Shown in pieces: positions 50,484 to 60,565 of a stretch of 64,000 bases of DNA. The notes under the pieces were generated by a model. That model saw only the letters and a program-made list of their open reading frames with translations. It was not told the origin of the DNA and ran no database searches. The translations under genes and the position numbers were made by a program. This DNA comes from Roseomonas marmotae (GTDB lineage: Bacteria; Pseudomonadota; Alphaproteobacteria; Acetobacterales; Acetobacteraceae), in assembly GCF_017654485.1 (NCBI RefSeq), contig NZ_CP061092.1, positions 1-64,000 of the forward strand, read 5' to 3'. How positions within the stretch are numbered: the stretch's first letter is position 1; the number at the start of each line of letters is the position of its first letter.

Positions 50484-52019
50484 TCAGCGTGTCCTGACCT
50501 CGACGGCCAGAACCTCCTCGTCGGCTCGTGCCTGGTAGCTGAAACGGGCTTGCCCGGCATTGACCGAGCGCAGCAGGCCAACGCCGATGATCAGGCTCTC
50601 GTCCACCGTGCGCTGCATCAGGCCACGCAGTTGCTGCGCGCGTGAGGCGTCGTCCAAGGTCGCACGGGCACGCTGGATCAGCGCATCCGTCTCCGGCGAG
50701 CCAAGCCCGGTGAAGTTCAGCGTCCCGAGGCCCGGCACCGTACCGGCAGAGTGCAGCTGCGAGCCGAGCAGATAGGAGGTCTCGCCTGTCAGGGAGCCGA
50801 AAGCCGTGACGAAGGCCCCGTATTCACGCTTGTTGCGGCGGGTCAGGAAGGTGGCCTGCGGCACGATCTCGACCGTGGTACGGATGCCGATACGCGTCCA
50901 GGCGGAAGCCATTGCCTGGCAGATCCGCGGCGTCCGGGTCGGAGAGCAGAACAGGTTCAGGCCAAAGCCCTGCGGGAAACCCGCCTCGGCCAGCAGGGCT
51001 CTGGCGAGGTTCAGGTCCTGGCCTGGCACCTGGCGGTCAGCAAGGCCACCGAAGATGAAAGGCGGCGCCGGCTGGTCCGTCGGGTCGGCATACCCCTCCA
51101 TGATCTGCCGTGCGATCGCTTCCCGGTTCAGTGCCAGCGACATAGCGCGGCGGACCCGGATGTCACGCATGGGGTTGCGGCCTTCCGCCTCGACGCCAGG
51201 CGGGTTCGGCCGCTCCACGTCGAGATAGAGATTCGCCGCATAGACGGAAGGGCCGTCGAACAGGGCGAAGCGCTGGTCGCCCCCGATGCGGGGTGCGTCC
51301 TGCAACGGGACGTTGTTGATGAAGTCGACGTCACCCGCCAGCAGGGCCGCGACGCGGGCGCTGTCCACCGGAATGGGAACCAGGCTCGCGGTTTCCCAGG
51401 GAACCGTGCCACCCCACCATGCGTCGTTGCGGCGCATCACCAGCGGCGCGTTGGTGGACCAGCTTGCGACCCGGAAGGGGCCGGTGCCGATGGCGGCCGC
51501 GCCACTGTTGAACTCGGCATTGCCCTTCTCCGCGACCGAGCGCGGGACGATGAAGATCTGCGTCAGGTTCGTCGGCAGAATCGGCAAGGGCCCGTTGGTG
51601 CGAACGCGCAGGGTCAGATCGTCCACCGGCTCCACAGCCGTCACACCGGCCAGGTAGATGGTGTAGGGATTGGGGTTGCCCGGCACGCTTGGCACCCGCT
51701 GGAAGGAGGCCGCGACATCCGCCGAGGTCAGCGGGGAGCCGTCGTGGAAACGGACGCCGGGGCGCAGCCGGAACTCCCATGTCGTGTCGTCCAGCACCCG
51801 CCAGGACTGCGCCAGGCCAGGCTTCAGCTGCATCCGCGCGTCGCGGGTTACCAGCGTCTCATAGATGTTCCGCAGGGCGCCGGTATTGGACAGATTCAGC
51901 AGCCAGTGCGGGTCCAGCGTACTGGGCGGGGACTGGATCCCGATCCGCAGGTCCTGCGCCATGGCCGGCGCGGACAGCAGCATGGACAGGCCAAGGGCCA
52001 GTCGTGGCAGCATCTTCAT
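50484..52019 (-). CDS. ABC transporter substrate-binding protein, family 5
   Basis: A 511-residue periplasmic protein. MKMLPRLALGLSMLLSAPAM is a signal peptide cleaved near MAQD. Motifs: PPSTLDPHWLLNLSNTGALR, SWRVLDDTTWEFRLRPGVRF, GTGPFRVASWSTNAPLVM, RVRRAMSLALNREAIARQIM. An AAGGAGATG site precedes the start. It is downstream of the D-2-hydroxyacid dehydrogenase (59-bp gap) and so in one operon with it, suggesting import of a peptide- or amide-like compound that yields a 2-keto or 2-hydroxy acid. No permease or ATPase gene follows. Confidence 0.88.
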   Translation of the reverse strand: MKMLPRLALGLSMLLSAPAMAQDLRIGIQSPPSTLDPHWLLNLSNTGALRNIYETLVTRDARMQLKPGLAQSWRVLDDTTWEFRLRPGVRFHDGSPLTSADVAASFQRVPSVPGNPNPYTIYLAGVTAVEPVDDLTLRVRTNGPLPILPTNLTQIFIVPRSVAEKGNAEFNSGAAAIGTGPFRVASWSTNAPLVMRRNDAWWGGTVPWETASLVPIPVDSARVAALLAGDVDFINNVPLQDAPRIGGDQRFALFDGPSVYAANLYLDVERPNPPGVEAEGRNPMRDIRVRRAMSLALNREAIARQIMEGYADPTDQPAPPFIFGGLADRQVPGQDLNLARALLAEAGFPQGFGLNLFCSPTRTPRICQAMASAWTRIGIRTTVEIVPQATFLTRRNKREYGAFVTAFGSLTGETSYLLGSQLHSAGTVPGLGTLNFTGLGSPETDALIQRARATLDDASRAQQLRGLMQRTVDESLIIGVGLLRSVNAGQARFSYQARADEEVLAVEVRTR

Positions 52020-52078
52020 GCCATCATCTCCTTGTTCATGCCGGCAGTCCGATTTCCGCAGGGCATCATGCAGGCCGG

Positions 52079-53116
52079 TCAGTAGAGCTGGCCGGGTGCC
52101 AGGACGTTACGCATCTCCGCAAGCCGGCCGTCGAGCCAGCACAGCAGATTCTCCCGGAAGATCGCCGCGATGCGCGCATTCTCGCGCGAGACGGTGCTGG
52201 CGGAGTGCGGGCTGATCAGCACGTTGGGCATGGCCCAGAGCGGGTCCTCCGGCGGCAATGGCTCGGGCTCCGTGACGTCCAGCGCGGCAAAGCCGACCTG
52301 GCCGTTGCCCAGGGCGGCGCGCAGCGCCGCGTGATCCACCACGGCACCGCGGCCGATGTTCACGAAGGCCGCGCCGGGGCGCATGGCGGCAAAGGCGCTG
52401 GCGCCGAACAGCCCTTCCGTCTCCGGCGTATGGGGCACGGTGACGACCACGGCATCGGCCGCCGGCAACAGGTCGAGCAGGCCGGACACCGGCGCGATCT
52501 GATCGAACAGCGCCGCATGGGAACGCTCCTGCCCGGGCCGGCGGACCAGTGCGACCACCCGCATGTCGAGCGCCTTGCCGATGCGGGCGCAGCCACGCGC
52601 CAGGTCGCCGCCTCCGATCAGCAGCAGCGTGCGGCCGGCCAGGTCCTCTCCGCAATAGCGTATCCAGCGCCTCGCCTCCTGCTCCCGCCGCAGGTGCTCC
52701 AGGCCACGGACATGCTGCAGAAGCGCCATGAAGACCCATTCCGCCAGCGGCCCCGCATGGACGCCGCGCGCGGTGGTGACGGTGACGCCACGCTCCGCCA
52801 GGCGGAGCTTCGCCGCCAGAGGTCCGACACCCGTGCTTGTCGCCTGGATCCAGCGGAGCCCCGGCATGCCGTCCAGCAGTTCAGCCGGCGGAAAATCCCA
52901 CAGGATATCAGCCCGCGCCAGCAGCGCCCGCCAGGCTCGCTCCTGTGCGGCATCGCGGGTGAACGGCGCCCCTTTGTGGTCGGCGGTGTAGCGGACAGGC
53001 GGCAGCAATCCAGGCTCGTGCAGCACCTCCAGCCGATCGGGCGCGACCTCACGCAGGGCCGCGACATGCTCCGCCTCCAGTGGGCTCGCGATGACGATGG
53101 TCTGCCGCCCGCTCAC
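52079..53116 (-). CDS. D-2-hydroxyacid dehydrogenase (NAD-binding)
   Basis: A 345-residue protein from GTG 53116 (SGRQTIVIASPLEAEHVAAL) behind GGAGGC. The NAD fold motif is LLLIGGGDLARGCARIGKAL. The catalytic Arg is near IQATSTGVGP, Glu is in DVTEPEPLPPEDPLW and His in VLISPHSASTVSRE. The family is the glyoxylate/hydroxypyruvate or D-isomer 2-hydroxyacid dehydrogenase group, which reduces 2-keto acids with NAD(P)H. It is translationally linked upstream to a 51-codon frame (ATGA-type overlap) and downstream to a binding protein. Confidence 0.85.
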   Translation of the reverse strand: MSGRQTIVIASPLEAEHVAALREVAPDRLEVLHEPGLLPPVRYTADHKGAPFTRDAAQERAWRALLARADILWDFPPAELLDGMPGLRWIQATSTGVGPLAAKLRLAERGVTVTTARGVHAGPLAEWVFMALLQHVRGLEHLRREQEARRWIRYCGEDLAGRTLLLIGGGDLARGCARIGKALDMRVVALVRRPGQERSHAALFDQIAPVSGLLDLLPAADAVVVTVPHTPETEGLFGASAFAAMRPGAAFVNIGRGAVVDHAALRAALGNGQVGFAALDVTEPEPLPPEDPLWAMPNVLISPHSASTVSRENARIAAIFRENLLCWLDGRLAEMRNVLAPGQLY

Positions 53117-53268
53117 CGCCAGGCCTCCGGCAAGAGGTCGTGCCCGGGTGCCGCAGTCTTCTGTGTCGGAGCGCTCGGCGCCGGCCTGCTGGCGCCGGTG
53201 GTCAGGATGCCGGCGCTCACGCCCGGGTCCACCTGGCCACGACAGCATCGGGCAATTGTCTCAGTCAT
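53113..53268 (-). CDS. Small hypothetical protein coupled to the dehydrogenase (51 aa)
   Basis: MTETIARCCRGQVDPGVSAG starts behind GGAGAGGAG and its TGA overlaps the GTG of the dehydrogenase. The body is Pro/Thr-rich with no motif. It may be a leader peptide or the degraded end of another enzyme. The strong ribosome site and overlap are the only support. Confidence 0.3.
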   Translation of the reverse strand: MTETIARCCRGQVDPGVSAGILTTGASRPAPSAPTQKTAAPGHDLLPEAWR

Positions 53269-53413
53269 GGCCGGCTCCTCTCCGCCGCGGATATGGTCAC
53301 GCGCCGCCATGCTCGGCCCGGCCGTGTGTCCAGAAAAGGGGGCCGTAAGCCCGAAGTTTCCCGGTATGTGGAAAGCCGCTCCTGGTGGGAACGATAACGG
53401 CGTACCCGGCGGC

Positions 53414-54190
53414 TCAGCCGTGGCAGGCAGCGACGATCTCATCCGCAGTACGGCGCATCTCGTCGATCAGGCGGTGCGGGTGGATGGCGTCGATCTCCGG
53501 CCCGACGAGGCCAAGCGACAGCTCCGGCTCGCCCGCCGCAGCAGGGATCACCAGGCCGAGGGCGTTCACACCGGGATGCCGGAAGCTCTCGGTGACGGCA
53601 AATCCATCCTGGCGTGCCCGATCCATCCGGCGCCGCAACAGGTCGGGCGCATGACGGTGAAAGCGGCGGTAGCGATGGTCATTGGTATGCAGCAGCTCCT
53701 CGGCTCTGGCCATGTCCATGCTCGCCAGCAAGGCCACGCCGCCAGCGCCGATGCCGATCGGCAAGCGCGTGCCGACCGTTCCCCTGATGGCCATTCCCGA
53801 GGCCGGAGGAGTCACTCGCTTAAGATAGACGGTCTCCCAGGCGCTTCGCTGGTTGAGCACGGCGACAGCGCGGACACGGGCAGCAAGGTCGCGCAGAGGT
53901 TCCTCGGCCGCGGCGTAACGGTCCATCCGCGCTGCGGTGACAAGGCCGAGTTCAAAGAGCTGAGGCCCCAGCATGTAGCGCTTGCTGTCCAGCTTCTGCA
54001 GGAAGCCTTCTTCGACCAGGCAGGCGAGCAGGCGATGAGCGGTCGATGTCTCCAGTCCCGTGCGACCGACTAGTTCTGTCAGCCGGAGCCCAGTCTCATC
54101 GGCCGAGCCGACTTCTTTCAGAAGGATCAGAGCACGCCGAAGGCTTCCTGTTCCCTCCTGGCGGGAGCGGCACGATAGGGTCTTTGGCAT
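53414..54190 (-). CDS. IclR-family transcriptional regulator
   Basis: A 258-residue regulator (start MPKTLSCRSRQEGTGSLRRA; ATG 54214 would add 8 residues). The winged HTH contains LRLTELVGRTGLETSTAHRL and GFLQKLDSKRYMLGPQLFEL. The effector domain has RDLAARVRAVAVLNQRSAWE, LPIGIGAGGVALLASMDMAR and RHPGVNALGLVIPAAAGEPE. IclR proteins of this type control catabolic operons. It heads the minus-strand group leading to the dehydrogenase and one binding protein and is divergent from another binding protein at 54679. Confidence 0.87.
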   Translation of the reverse strand: MPKTLSCRSRQEGTGSLRRALILLKEVGSADETGLRLTELVGRTGLETSTAHRLLACLVEEGFLQKLDSKRYMLGPQLFELGLVTAARMDRYAAAEEPLRDLAARVRAVAVLNQRSAWETVYLKRVTPPASGMAIRGTVGTRLPIGIGAGGVALLASMDMARAEELLHTNDHRYRRFHRHAPDLLRRRMDRARQDGFAVTESFRHPGVNALGLVIPAAAGEPELSLGLVGPEIDAIHPHRLIDEMRRTADEIVAACHG

Positions 54191-54678
54191 CAGCGTAACC
54201 ACCGGGCATTCCATACGATCTACTCTGGCTTCAGCCAGGATGAAGCAAGGGGGATGAGAGCACGCCGGCAATGCGCCGCAAACGCCCAATCCAGGGTGAC
54301 TGCCCGCTGACGAGAGGGGCTTCACGCACGCCCTGGCGCCGCGCGCCGGCCGGCTGGTTTCCAAAACCGCCGCCCCCTGCCCTGCACAGGCTGTCCACCC
54401 GGTCATCCACAGCTCTGTCCCCGTGATCTGGGGACAAGTCCTGGCCGGTGCGGCGGGACAGGAACCCTTCGGTGCGGGGCCGGGCCTTCCAGGCACGCGT
54501 CAAGTGGATAGAAGCTGGCGGATCGGAGCTTACGCTCTGGCGGTGCCTCCCGCCTCATGTCCTGGTCCGGGCCGCGATACTGCCGCTGTCACCATGAAGA
54601 TGGTAAGGTCTGGCATATCCGTTGCATGCGATAGCGCGTGCGGCAGAATCCGTCGCTCACCTCTGAGAGGCCACCATA

Positions 54679-56292
54679 ATGCGTATTTCCTTGGCCAGCC
54701 GGCACGGGCTGGCACGACTGGCCCTTGCCGCCACTTTTGGCGTCACGCTGGCGGCCACCGCGGCCTCCGCCCAGGGCCAGCAACCTCATCAAACCCTGCG
54801 GGTGGTGCTGATCAACGACCTGACGGCCATCGACCCGGTCCTCTCCCAGGCCGCCCTGGTACGGAACCATGGCTTCTTCGTCTATGATCAGCTCTTCGCT
54901 TTCGACAGCGAAGGGAAGGCGAAGCCGCAGATGGTGGATCGCTACACCGCCTCACCGGATGGCATGCACTATAGTTTCGTCCTGCGCGACGGGCTGGTCT
55001 TCCATGACGGGCAACCGGTGCGCGCGGCGGATGCGGTGGCCTCCATCAGGCGCTGGGCGCAGCGGGATATCGTGGGCCGGGCGCTCGCCGCCGCCACGGC
55101 CTCGATGGATGTCGTGGATGAGAAAACATTCACCATCACCCTCTCCCGCCCCTTCGCCCTCGTTGTGGAGGCGCTGGCCCGCCCCACTGGCAGCGCGCTG
55201 TTCGTGATGCCGGAGCGGATCGCCAGTACGCCGGCGAATGTGGCCATCACCGACCCGACCGGTTCAGGCCCCTTCACCTTCAGCACCAGTGACTGGCGCG
55301 TGGGTGACCGTGCCATCTACCGCCGTAACCCGGCCTACAAGCCGCGGGCCGAGGCGGCGGACGGGCTGGCCGGAGGCAAGGTGGTGAAGTTGGAGACCGT
55401 CGAGTGGCTGGCCATGCCGGACCCGGCCACGGCCGCCGCCGCCCTTCAGAATGGCGAGATCGACTTCATCGAACAGCCGACGCCCGATGTCGTGCCCACG
55501 CTGGAACGAAACCGGCAGGTGCGGACGATGGCCTATAACCCCGTTGGCTTTCAGGTCTGGCTACGCCTCAACCACGCCCAGCCTCCCTTCAACGACCCTC
55601 GTGCCCGGCAGGCACTGTTGCACGTCATCAAGCAGCAGGATGTGCTGGACGCCATGGGCGTGCGCGCCTCCGAGCAGATCCCGGACTGTCCGGCGTTTTT
55701 CTTCTGCGGCACACCTCTGGAAAGCCGCGCGGGCGCCGTCGGGCTGGGGACGCCTGACCTGAACCGCGCCCGTGCCCTGCTGAAGGAGGCGGGTTACAAT
55801 GGCGCGAAGGTGGTCTTCCTGAATGCCACGGACACGCCCCTGAACAACGCATCCACCCTCGTGCTCGCCGATGCCATGCAGCAGGCGGGCCTGAACATGG
55901 ACGTGGCCTCCATGGACTGGGGCACGCTGACGCAGCGCCGTAACCGGCGTGAGGCGCCGGAGGCCGGTGGCTGGAACCTGTTCGTTACCGTAGCGAATGT
56001 TCTGGACGGGCAGAATCCGCTGACCAACCAGTATCTCGCGAGCACGGGTGACGCCGCACCTGCGGGCTGGCCAAAGGATGAGGAGCTGGAAGCCCTGCGC
56101 CGCTCCTGGTGGGAGGAAAGTGACCCGGCGAAGCGCCAGACCATCCTGGCTCAGGTGCAGGCACGAGCTTTCCAGGTTCTTCCCTATATCCCTGCCGCGC
56201 AATTCCGCACGCTGGCTGCTTATCGCAGCAATGTCGAAGGGCTGCAGCCGACCACCGTCCCGGTGTTCTGGGGTGTGGAGAAGAAGCAGTAG
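54679..56292 (+). CDS. ABC transporter substrate-binding protein, family 5
   Basis: A 537-residue periplasmic binding protein. Signal peptide MRISLASRHGLARLALAATF to about ASAQ. Motifs: LTAIDPVLSQAALVRNHGFF, ASPDGMHYSFVLRDGLVFHD, GSGPFTFSTSDWRVGDRAIY, ARQALLHVIKQQDVLDAM. A GAGAGG site lies upstream. It is divergent from IclR (490 bp) and is probably regulated by it. It is not close in sequence to those at 9823 and 50484. No permease gene follows. A GC hairpin begins five bases after the stop. Confidence 0.88.
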   Translation: MRISLASRHGLARLALAATFGVTLAATAASAQGQQPHQTLRVVLINDLTAIDPVLSQAALVRNHGFFVYDQLFAFDSEGKAKPQMVDRYTASPDGMHYSFVLRDGLVFHDGQPVRAADAVASIRRWAQRDIVGRALAAATASMDVVDEKTFTITLSRPFALVVEALARPTGSALFVMPERIASTPANVAITDPTGSGPFTFSTSDWRVGDRAIYRRNPAYKPRAEAADGLAGGKVVKLETVEWLAMPDPATAAAALQNGEIDFIEQPTPDVVPTLERNRQVRTMAYNPVGFQVWLRLNHAQPPFNDPRARQALLHVIKQQDVLDAMGVRASEQIPDCPAFFFCGTPLESRAGAVGLGTPDLNRARALLKEAGYNGAKVVFLNATDTPLNNASTLVLADAMQQAGLNMDVASMDWGTLTQRRNRREAPEAGGWNLFVTVANVLDGQNPLTNQYLASTGDAAPAGWPKDEELEALRRSWWEESDPAKRQTILAQVQARAFQVLPYIPAAQFRTLAAYRSNVEGLQPTTVPVFWGVEKKQ

Positions 56293-56296
56293 AAGG

Positions 56297-56326
56297 CGGG
56301 GACGGGGGGGTATTCCCCCCTCCCCT
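56297..56326 (+). terminator. GC-rich hairpin after binding-protein gene
   Basis: A run GGGGACGGGGGGG (56298-56310) can pair with CCCCCCTCCCC (56315-56325) across TATT. There is no T-run, so it is a weak or Rho-assisted stop at best. Confidence 0.4.
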
Positions 56327-56651
56327 TCCCCGGGCTCTGCCAATCTTTCAAGGTCCCTTCCGTGTATGAGAGGCACGGCGCGCAGCTGTGTATGGCGACA
56401 TCTACTCCGCCTGGCTGTTGCTCAGGGAAAGAGATGCGGCCACTCGATTGCTGCCGGAGCAAGCCTGTAAGTCGTGCCATCCGGTATCGCGTCGCCAGAG
56501 ACGCCTCGTGTTGCACAAGTGCTCGTTTCACGGCGTAGCGGTTCCTCAGTAACCGTCGTCTGGTCCCCCTCCAGTTCAGCGCTTGACGTGACCTGCTGCC
56601 CTGGCCGTCTGTGCCGGGTTATCCTGCATGCCGGTTGGGGGTTGAGGCGGG

Positions 56652-57095
56652 ATGGCGGGCGAGGACGATCTCCGGGAGCGGCTCCGCAAGATCGAGGCGT
56701 TGATCGCAGGTGCAGGAACGGCGGGTGAGCGGGAGGCAGCCGGGGCGGCGTTGGAGCGGGTCAAGGCGCGCCTGGCCGAGCAAGCCCGCTGTGACCCGGC
56801 CGTGGAGCAGCAGTTCTCGATGCCGGACAGTTGGTCCCGGCAGCTCTTCGTCGCCCTCTGCCGCCGCTACGGGCTGAGGCCCTGTCGTTATCCCCGCCAG
56901 AAGCGCACGACGGTGATGCTGCGTGCGCCCAAGGGCTTTCTTGATACGGTCCTCTGGCCCGAGTTCCTGGAACTGGAACTGGAGCGGGCGCTGCGGGCGC
57001 ACCTGCAGGGCGTGGCCATGCGCATCATCCATGACGCGGTCCATGCCGATACCAGTGATGCGGAGGAGGTAAACCCCGCCTTGCCGGGGTTCTGA
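56652..57095 (+). CDS. DUF2786/DUF7168-like protein (147 aa)
   Basis: MAGEDDLRERLRKIEALIAG and AGEREAAGAALERVKARLAE form the N-terminal helix pair usual in phage/plasmid DUF2786-type proteins. A globular domain follows (SWSRQLFVALCRRYGLRPCR, KGFLDTVLWPEFLELELERA, RAHLQGVAMRIIHDAV). Function unknown. A start without a strong ribosome site follows GGGCGGG. It stands alone between a binding-protein gene and an IS66 remnant. Confidence 0.55.
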   Translation: MAGEDDLRERLRKIEALIAGAGTAGEREAAGAALERVKARLAEQARCDPAVEQQFSMPDSWSRQLFVALCRRYGLRPCRYPRQKRTTVMLRAPKGFLDTVLWPEFLELELERALRAHLQGVAMRIIHDAVHADTSDAEEVNPALPGF

Positions 57096-57098
57096 TGG

Positions 57099-58320
57099 CT
57101 ACGCCGCTGCGGCGGTGTCCCGGCCCCAGTTCCAGGGGAGAAGGGCATCAAGCCCGTTCGAGCGCATGTCGCCGCGGACCATCCGCTGCAGCACGTCGGT
57201 CAGCCACGCCTCGGGTTCAACGTCATTCATCAGGGCCGTCCGGATCAGCGTCGCGATGGCCCAGTTCGCGCCACCTGCCGCGCTGCCCGCGAACAGCGCT
57301 GCCTTGCGGGTGACGGCCACGGTCTGATCTGCCGCTCCACCGTGTTTGTATCCATCTCCAGCCTGCGGTCCTCGAGGAACCGCACGAAACCGCCCCAGTA
57401 GCGTAGGCCGTAGCGGATGTCCCCGGCGAGTTTGGAGCCCTGGCTGAGGCGATCCAGCTGTGCCCGAAGTCAGGTCTCGAGGGCGGCGACCAGCGGCGCG
57501 CTCCTCTCGCGACGGATGGCGCGACGCTGCTCCGCCGAGCGGCCGCGGATCTCGCGCTCGATCCGGTAGAGCTCCCTGATGCGCAGCAAGGCCTCGGCGG
57601 CGATGGGCGACTTCGTGCCCGCATGAACCTCGAAGAATCGTCGGCGCAGGTGCACCCAACAGAAGGCCAGCGTCACCGAGCCGTCGTGGCGCTCCCGCCG
57701 CATGGCCTTGAACCCGTCATGGCCGTCGACCTGCAGCACGCCCCAGAACCGGCCGAGATGAGCGGCGGGTCGCGCTCCCTTGCGGTCCGGTGCGTAGGCA
57801 TAGGCGACCGCCGGAGGAGCCCGCCCCAGCCAGGGGCGGTCATCGACGGCATAGGCCCGGAGGGCACCCTTGCGGGTTCGCCCGCGACCGCGCTCCAGGG
57901 TGAGGAGCGGCGTGTCATCGGCAAAACACCCGTCCTTGTTTCCTGATATGCTCCAGGACCCTCTCGTAGAGAGGCCGGAGCCACCAACACGCCGCCCCGA
58001 CCCAGTCGCAGAGGGTTGAGCGGTCGAGCCCCCACCCCGCTGCGGCGGAGGATCGCCACCTGGCGGTACAGCGGCAGGCCATCACCGTATTTCGAGACGA
58101 GCACATGCGCCAGCAGCGCCTAGGTCGGCAGCCCGCGCGTCACCGCGTGCTCCGGGGCAGGCGCCTGATGAACACCGCCCACGCAGCCACGACAGGCCAG
58201 GCGCGGGCGGACGGTCACCAGCACCCGCAGCCTCGCGGGCACGACGTCGAGCCGCTCTGACCGGTCCTCGCCGAGGACGCGCATGTCGCTGCCGCAGCAA
58301 GCACAGGTCCGGCTGGCGGG
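57099..58320 (-). pseudogene. IS66-family transposase (TnpC), multiply frameshifted
   Basis: On the minus strand the order is: zinc-binding segment with SDMRVLGEDRSERLDVVPAR near 58280, VLVSKYGDGLPLYRQVAILR near 58100, MLQVDGHDGFKAMRRERHDG with VTLAFCWVHLRRRFFEVHAG near 57700, and the C-terminal NWAIATLIRTALMNDVEPEA near 57200. They lie in at least three frames with an in-frame stop near 57470. It is decayed. The 5' end is cut by the IS3 element at 58322. Confidence 0.75.
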
Positions 58321-58622
58321 TTGACCTGAGCCCTGAAGTTCCTCCGGTCTGAGCTAGAGTCCTTGGTAATTGTTTGCCGCCGCGGGAGTGGCGTTGGCAA
58401 GGGCTTCTATCATCCGGGGCGTGATGGCTCGGCTGCCGATCTCGGCGGGTGTGGCGCCCTGGTGGGCCGAATGCGGCCGGACGTGGTTGTAGTCGGTCTG
58501 CCACCTGGCCAGCACAGCCCGGGCGTGAGCGAGCGAGGTAAACAGGGTCTCGTTCAGGCATTCGTCGCGCAAGCGGCCGTTGAAGCTTTCAACGAAGGCG
58601 TTCTGTTGCGGCTTTCCAGGGG

Positions 58623-59944
58623 GGGAGTGTCAGAAATTTCGTGTGCGGCGGAGCGGTTAAACACGCTCAGGCCATGGCGCGGGTGAAGCGTTCGCCGAAC
58701 AGGACGGCGAACTGAGCCTTGGCCATGGACCATTCCCGCGGCGGCATGGTCCACTCCTTCTCCGCCCGGTGCAAGACCAGATACAGAAGCTTCAGGGCAG
58801 CCTCATCCGTGGGGAAGTGCCCTCGGCCTCGGACCGCCCGGCGCAGCTTTGAGTTCAGCGCCTCGATGGCATTCGTGGTGTAGAGAAACCGCCGGATCTC
58901 GATGCTGAACGCGTAGAACGGCACCACCTCGGTCCAGGCACGGCGCCAGCTCTGGCCAATGGCGGGGTACTTCTGGCCCCAGAAGCCCGCTTCGAAAGCG
59001 GCCAGGGCCGCCTCGGCGGCTGTGGCGTCCACTGCCTGGTAGATGGCCTTCAGCGCCGCGGCCACCGCCTTGCGGTCCTTGTAGGCGACGAAGTCCAGGC
59101 TCTGCCGCAAGAGGTGGACAATGCAGGTCTGCACCACCGCTTCCGGGAACACCGCCACGATCGCTTCGGGAAAGCCCTTCAGCCCGTCCACCACGGCCAG
59201 CAGCAGGTCCTCGACACCCCGGCCGCGCAGCTCGTTCATCACCCGGAGCCAGAACTTCGCGCCCTCATTCTGCTCCAGCCACAGGCCCAGGATCTCCTTG
59301 CCGCCGTCGGCCCGGACGCCGAGCGCGATGTGCACGGCCTTGTTGCGTACCAGCCCTTCGTCCCGGATCTTCACCCGCAGCGCATCAAAGAACACCACTG
59401 GATAGACGGGCTCCAGCGGCCGGTTCTGCCAGGCGGCAATCTCATCAAGCACGGCATCCGTCACAGCGCTGATCAGGTCCGGCGAGACGTCGATGCCGTA
59501 GAGTTCGCGCAGGTGACCCACGATCTCCCGCGCGCTCATGCCACGGGCGTACATGGAGATGACTTTGTCATCGAAGCCGGGGAAGCGCCGCTGATACTTG
59601 GCGATCAGTTGTGGATCGAAGCTCGCCTGCCGGTCCCGCGGGATCTCCAGCGCCAGCTTGCCGCTGTCGGTCACCACCGACTTCTGACCATAGCCGTTGC
59701 GGCTGTTGCCCTCGCCACCCTCTCCGGCAAGGTGGTGGTCCATCTCGGCGTTCAACGCCCGCTCGGCGAACGCCTTTTTCAGCTCATCCAGCAGGCCGCC
59801 CTGCTCGAAGGCTGATCGGGCATCGGCACCGGCCAACAACTGGTCCAGGATCGCATCCGGAATCCGCGGCTCTTTCCGTCGGGCCATGGGAGGTCTCCTT
59901 TGTCCCCACTATGCCCCGCCGCACACGAAATTTCTGACACTCCC
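58623..59944 (-). mobile_element. IS256-family element, 1322 bp, inserted in IS3 OrfB
   Basis: Ends GGGAGTGTCAGAAATTTCGT (left) and, in complement, the same at the right are matched over about 26 bp. A perfect 9-bp duplication TTCCAGGGG lies at 58614-58622 and 59945-59953. Confidence 0.92.
58667..59887 (-). CDS. IS256-family transposase (Mutator type)
   Basis: A 406-residue DDE transposase. The catalytic Asp is in VYPVVFFDALRVKIRDEGLV, the second in DLLLAVVDGLKGFPEAIVAV with the C/H-rich following motif VVQTCIVHLLRQSLDFVAYK, and the Glu in RRFLYTTNAIEALNSKLRRA. The N-terminal SRNGYGQKSVVTDSGKLALE is also typical. It is intact and probably active, consistent with the fresh target duplication. 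Confidence 0.92.
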   Translation of the reverse strand: MARRKEPRIPDAILDQLLAGADARSAFEQGGLLDELKKAFAERALNAEMDHHLAGEGGEGNSRNGYGQKSVVTDSGKLALEIPRDRQASFDPQLIAKYQRRFPGFDDKVISMYARGMSAREIVGHLRELYGIDVSPDLISAVTDAVLDEIAAWQNRPLEPVYPVVFFDALRVKIRDEGLVRNKAVHIALGVRADGGKEILGLWLEQNEGAKFWLRVMNELRGRGVEDLLLAVVDGLKGFPEAIVAVFPEAVVQTCIVHLLRQSLDFVAYKDRKAVAAALKAIYQAVDATAAEAALAAFEAGFWGQKYPAIGQSWRRAWTEVVPFYAFSIEIRRFLYTTNAIEALNSKLRRAVRGRGHFPTDEAALKLLYLVLHRAEKEWTMPPREWSMAKAQFAVLFGERFTRAMA

Positions 59945-60565
59945 TTCCAGGGGCGATATAGTGCCACTCCACCTGCCGGTTCTGGCTCCACTTCAGGATG
60001 GCGTTGCTGGTGAGCTCGGTGCCGTTGTCGCTGACGCACACCAGGGGACGACCTCGGCGCGCCATCACCCTATCCAGTTCGCGGGCCACCCTGACGCCCG
60101 ACAGCGAAGTGTCGGCCACCAGCGTCAGGCACTCACGGCTGAAGTCGTCGACAACCGCAAAGATGCGGAACCGTCGCCCATCGGCCAGCGCATCAGACAC
60201 GAAGTCCAGCGACCAGCGCAGGTTCGGTGCCTGCGGCAACACCATCGGCGCCCGCGTGCCCACGGCCCGCTTCCGGCCACCCCGGCGTCGCACCTGCAGC
60301 TTCTCCTCGGCATAGAGCCGCCGTAGCTTCTTGTGGTTCAACCGCGTGCCTTCGCGCGCCAGCAGAATGCCCAGCCGCCGATAGCCAAACCGGCGGCGCT
60401 CAGCCGCCAGTTCCCGCAGCCTTGCCCGAACCGGCGCATCGTCAGGACGCCGGGCTCGGTAGCGGATCGACGTCCGGTCGGCGCCGAGCAGCAAACACGC
60501 CCGCCGCTGGCTGATCCCGTGCACCTCTTGGGCATGGGCCACCGCCGCCCGCCTGGCTGCGGGCA

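Noticed and set aside
50751..54073. Very long plus-strand frames (444 and 794 codons) in the IclR/SBP cluster
   Set aside because: They are antisense to four genes with clear families and show typical GC-frame shadow composition.
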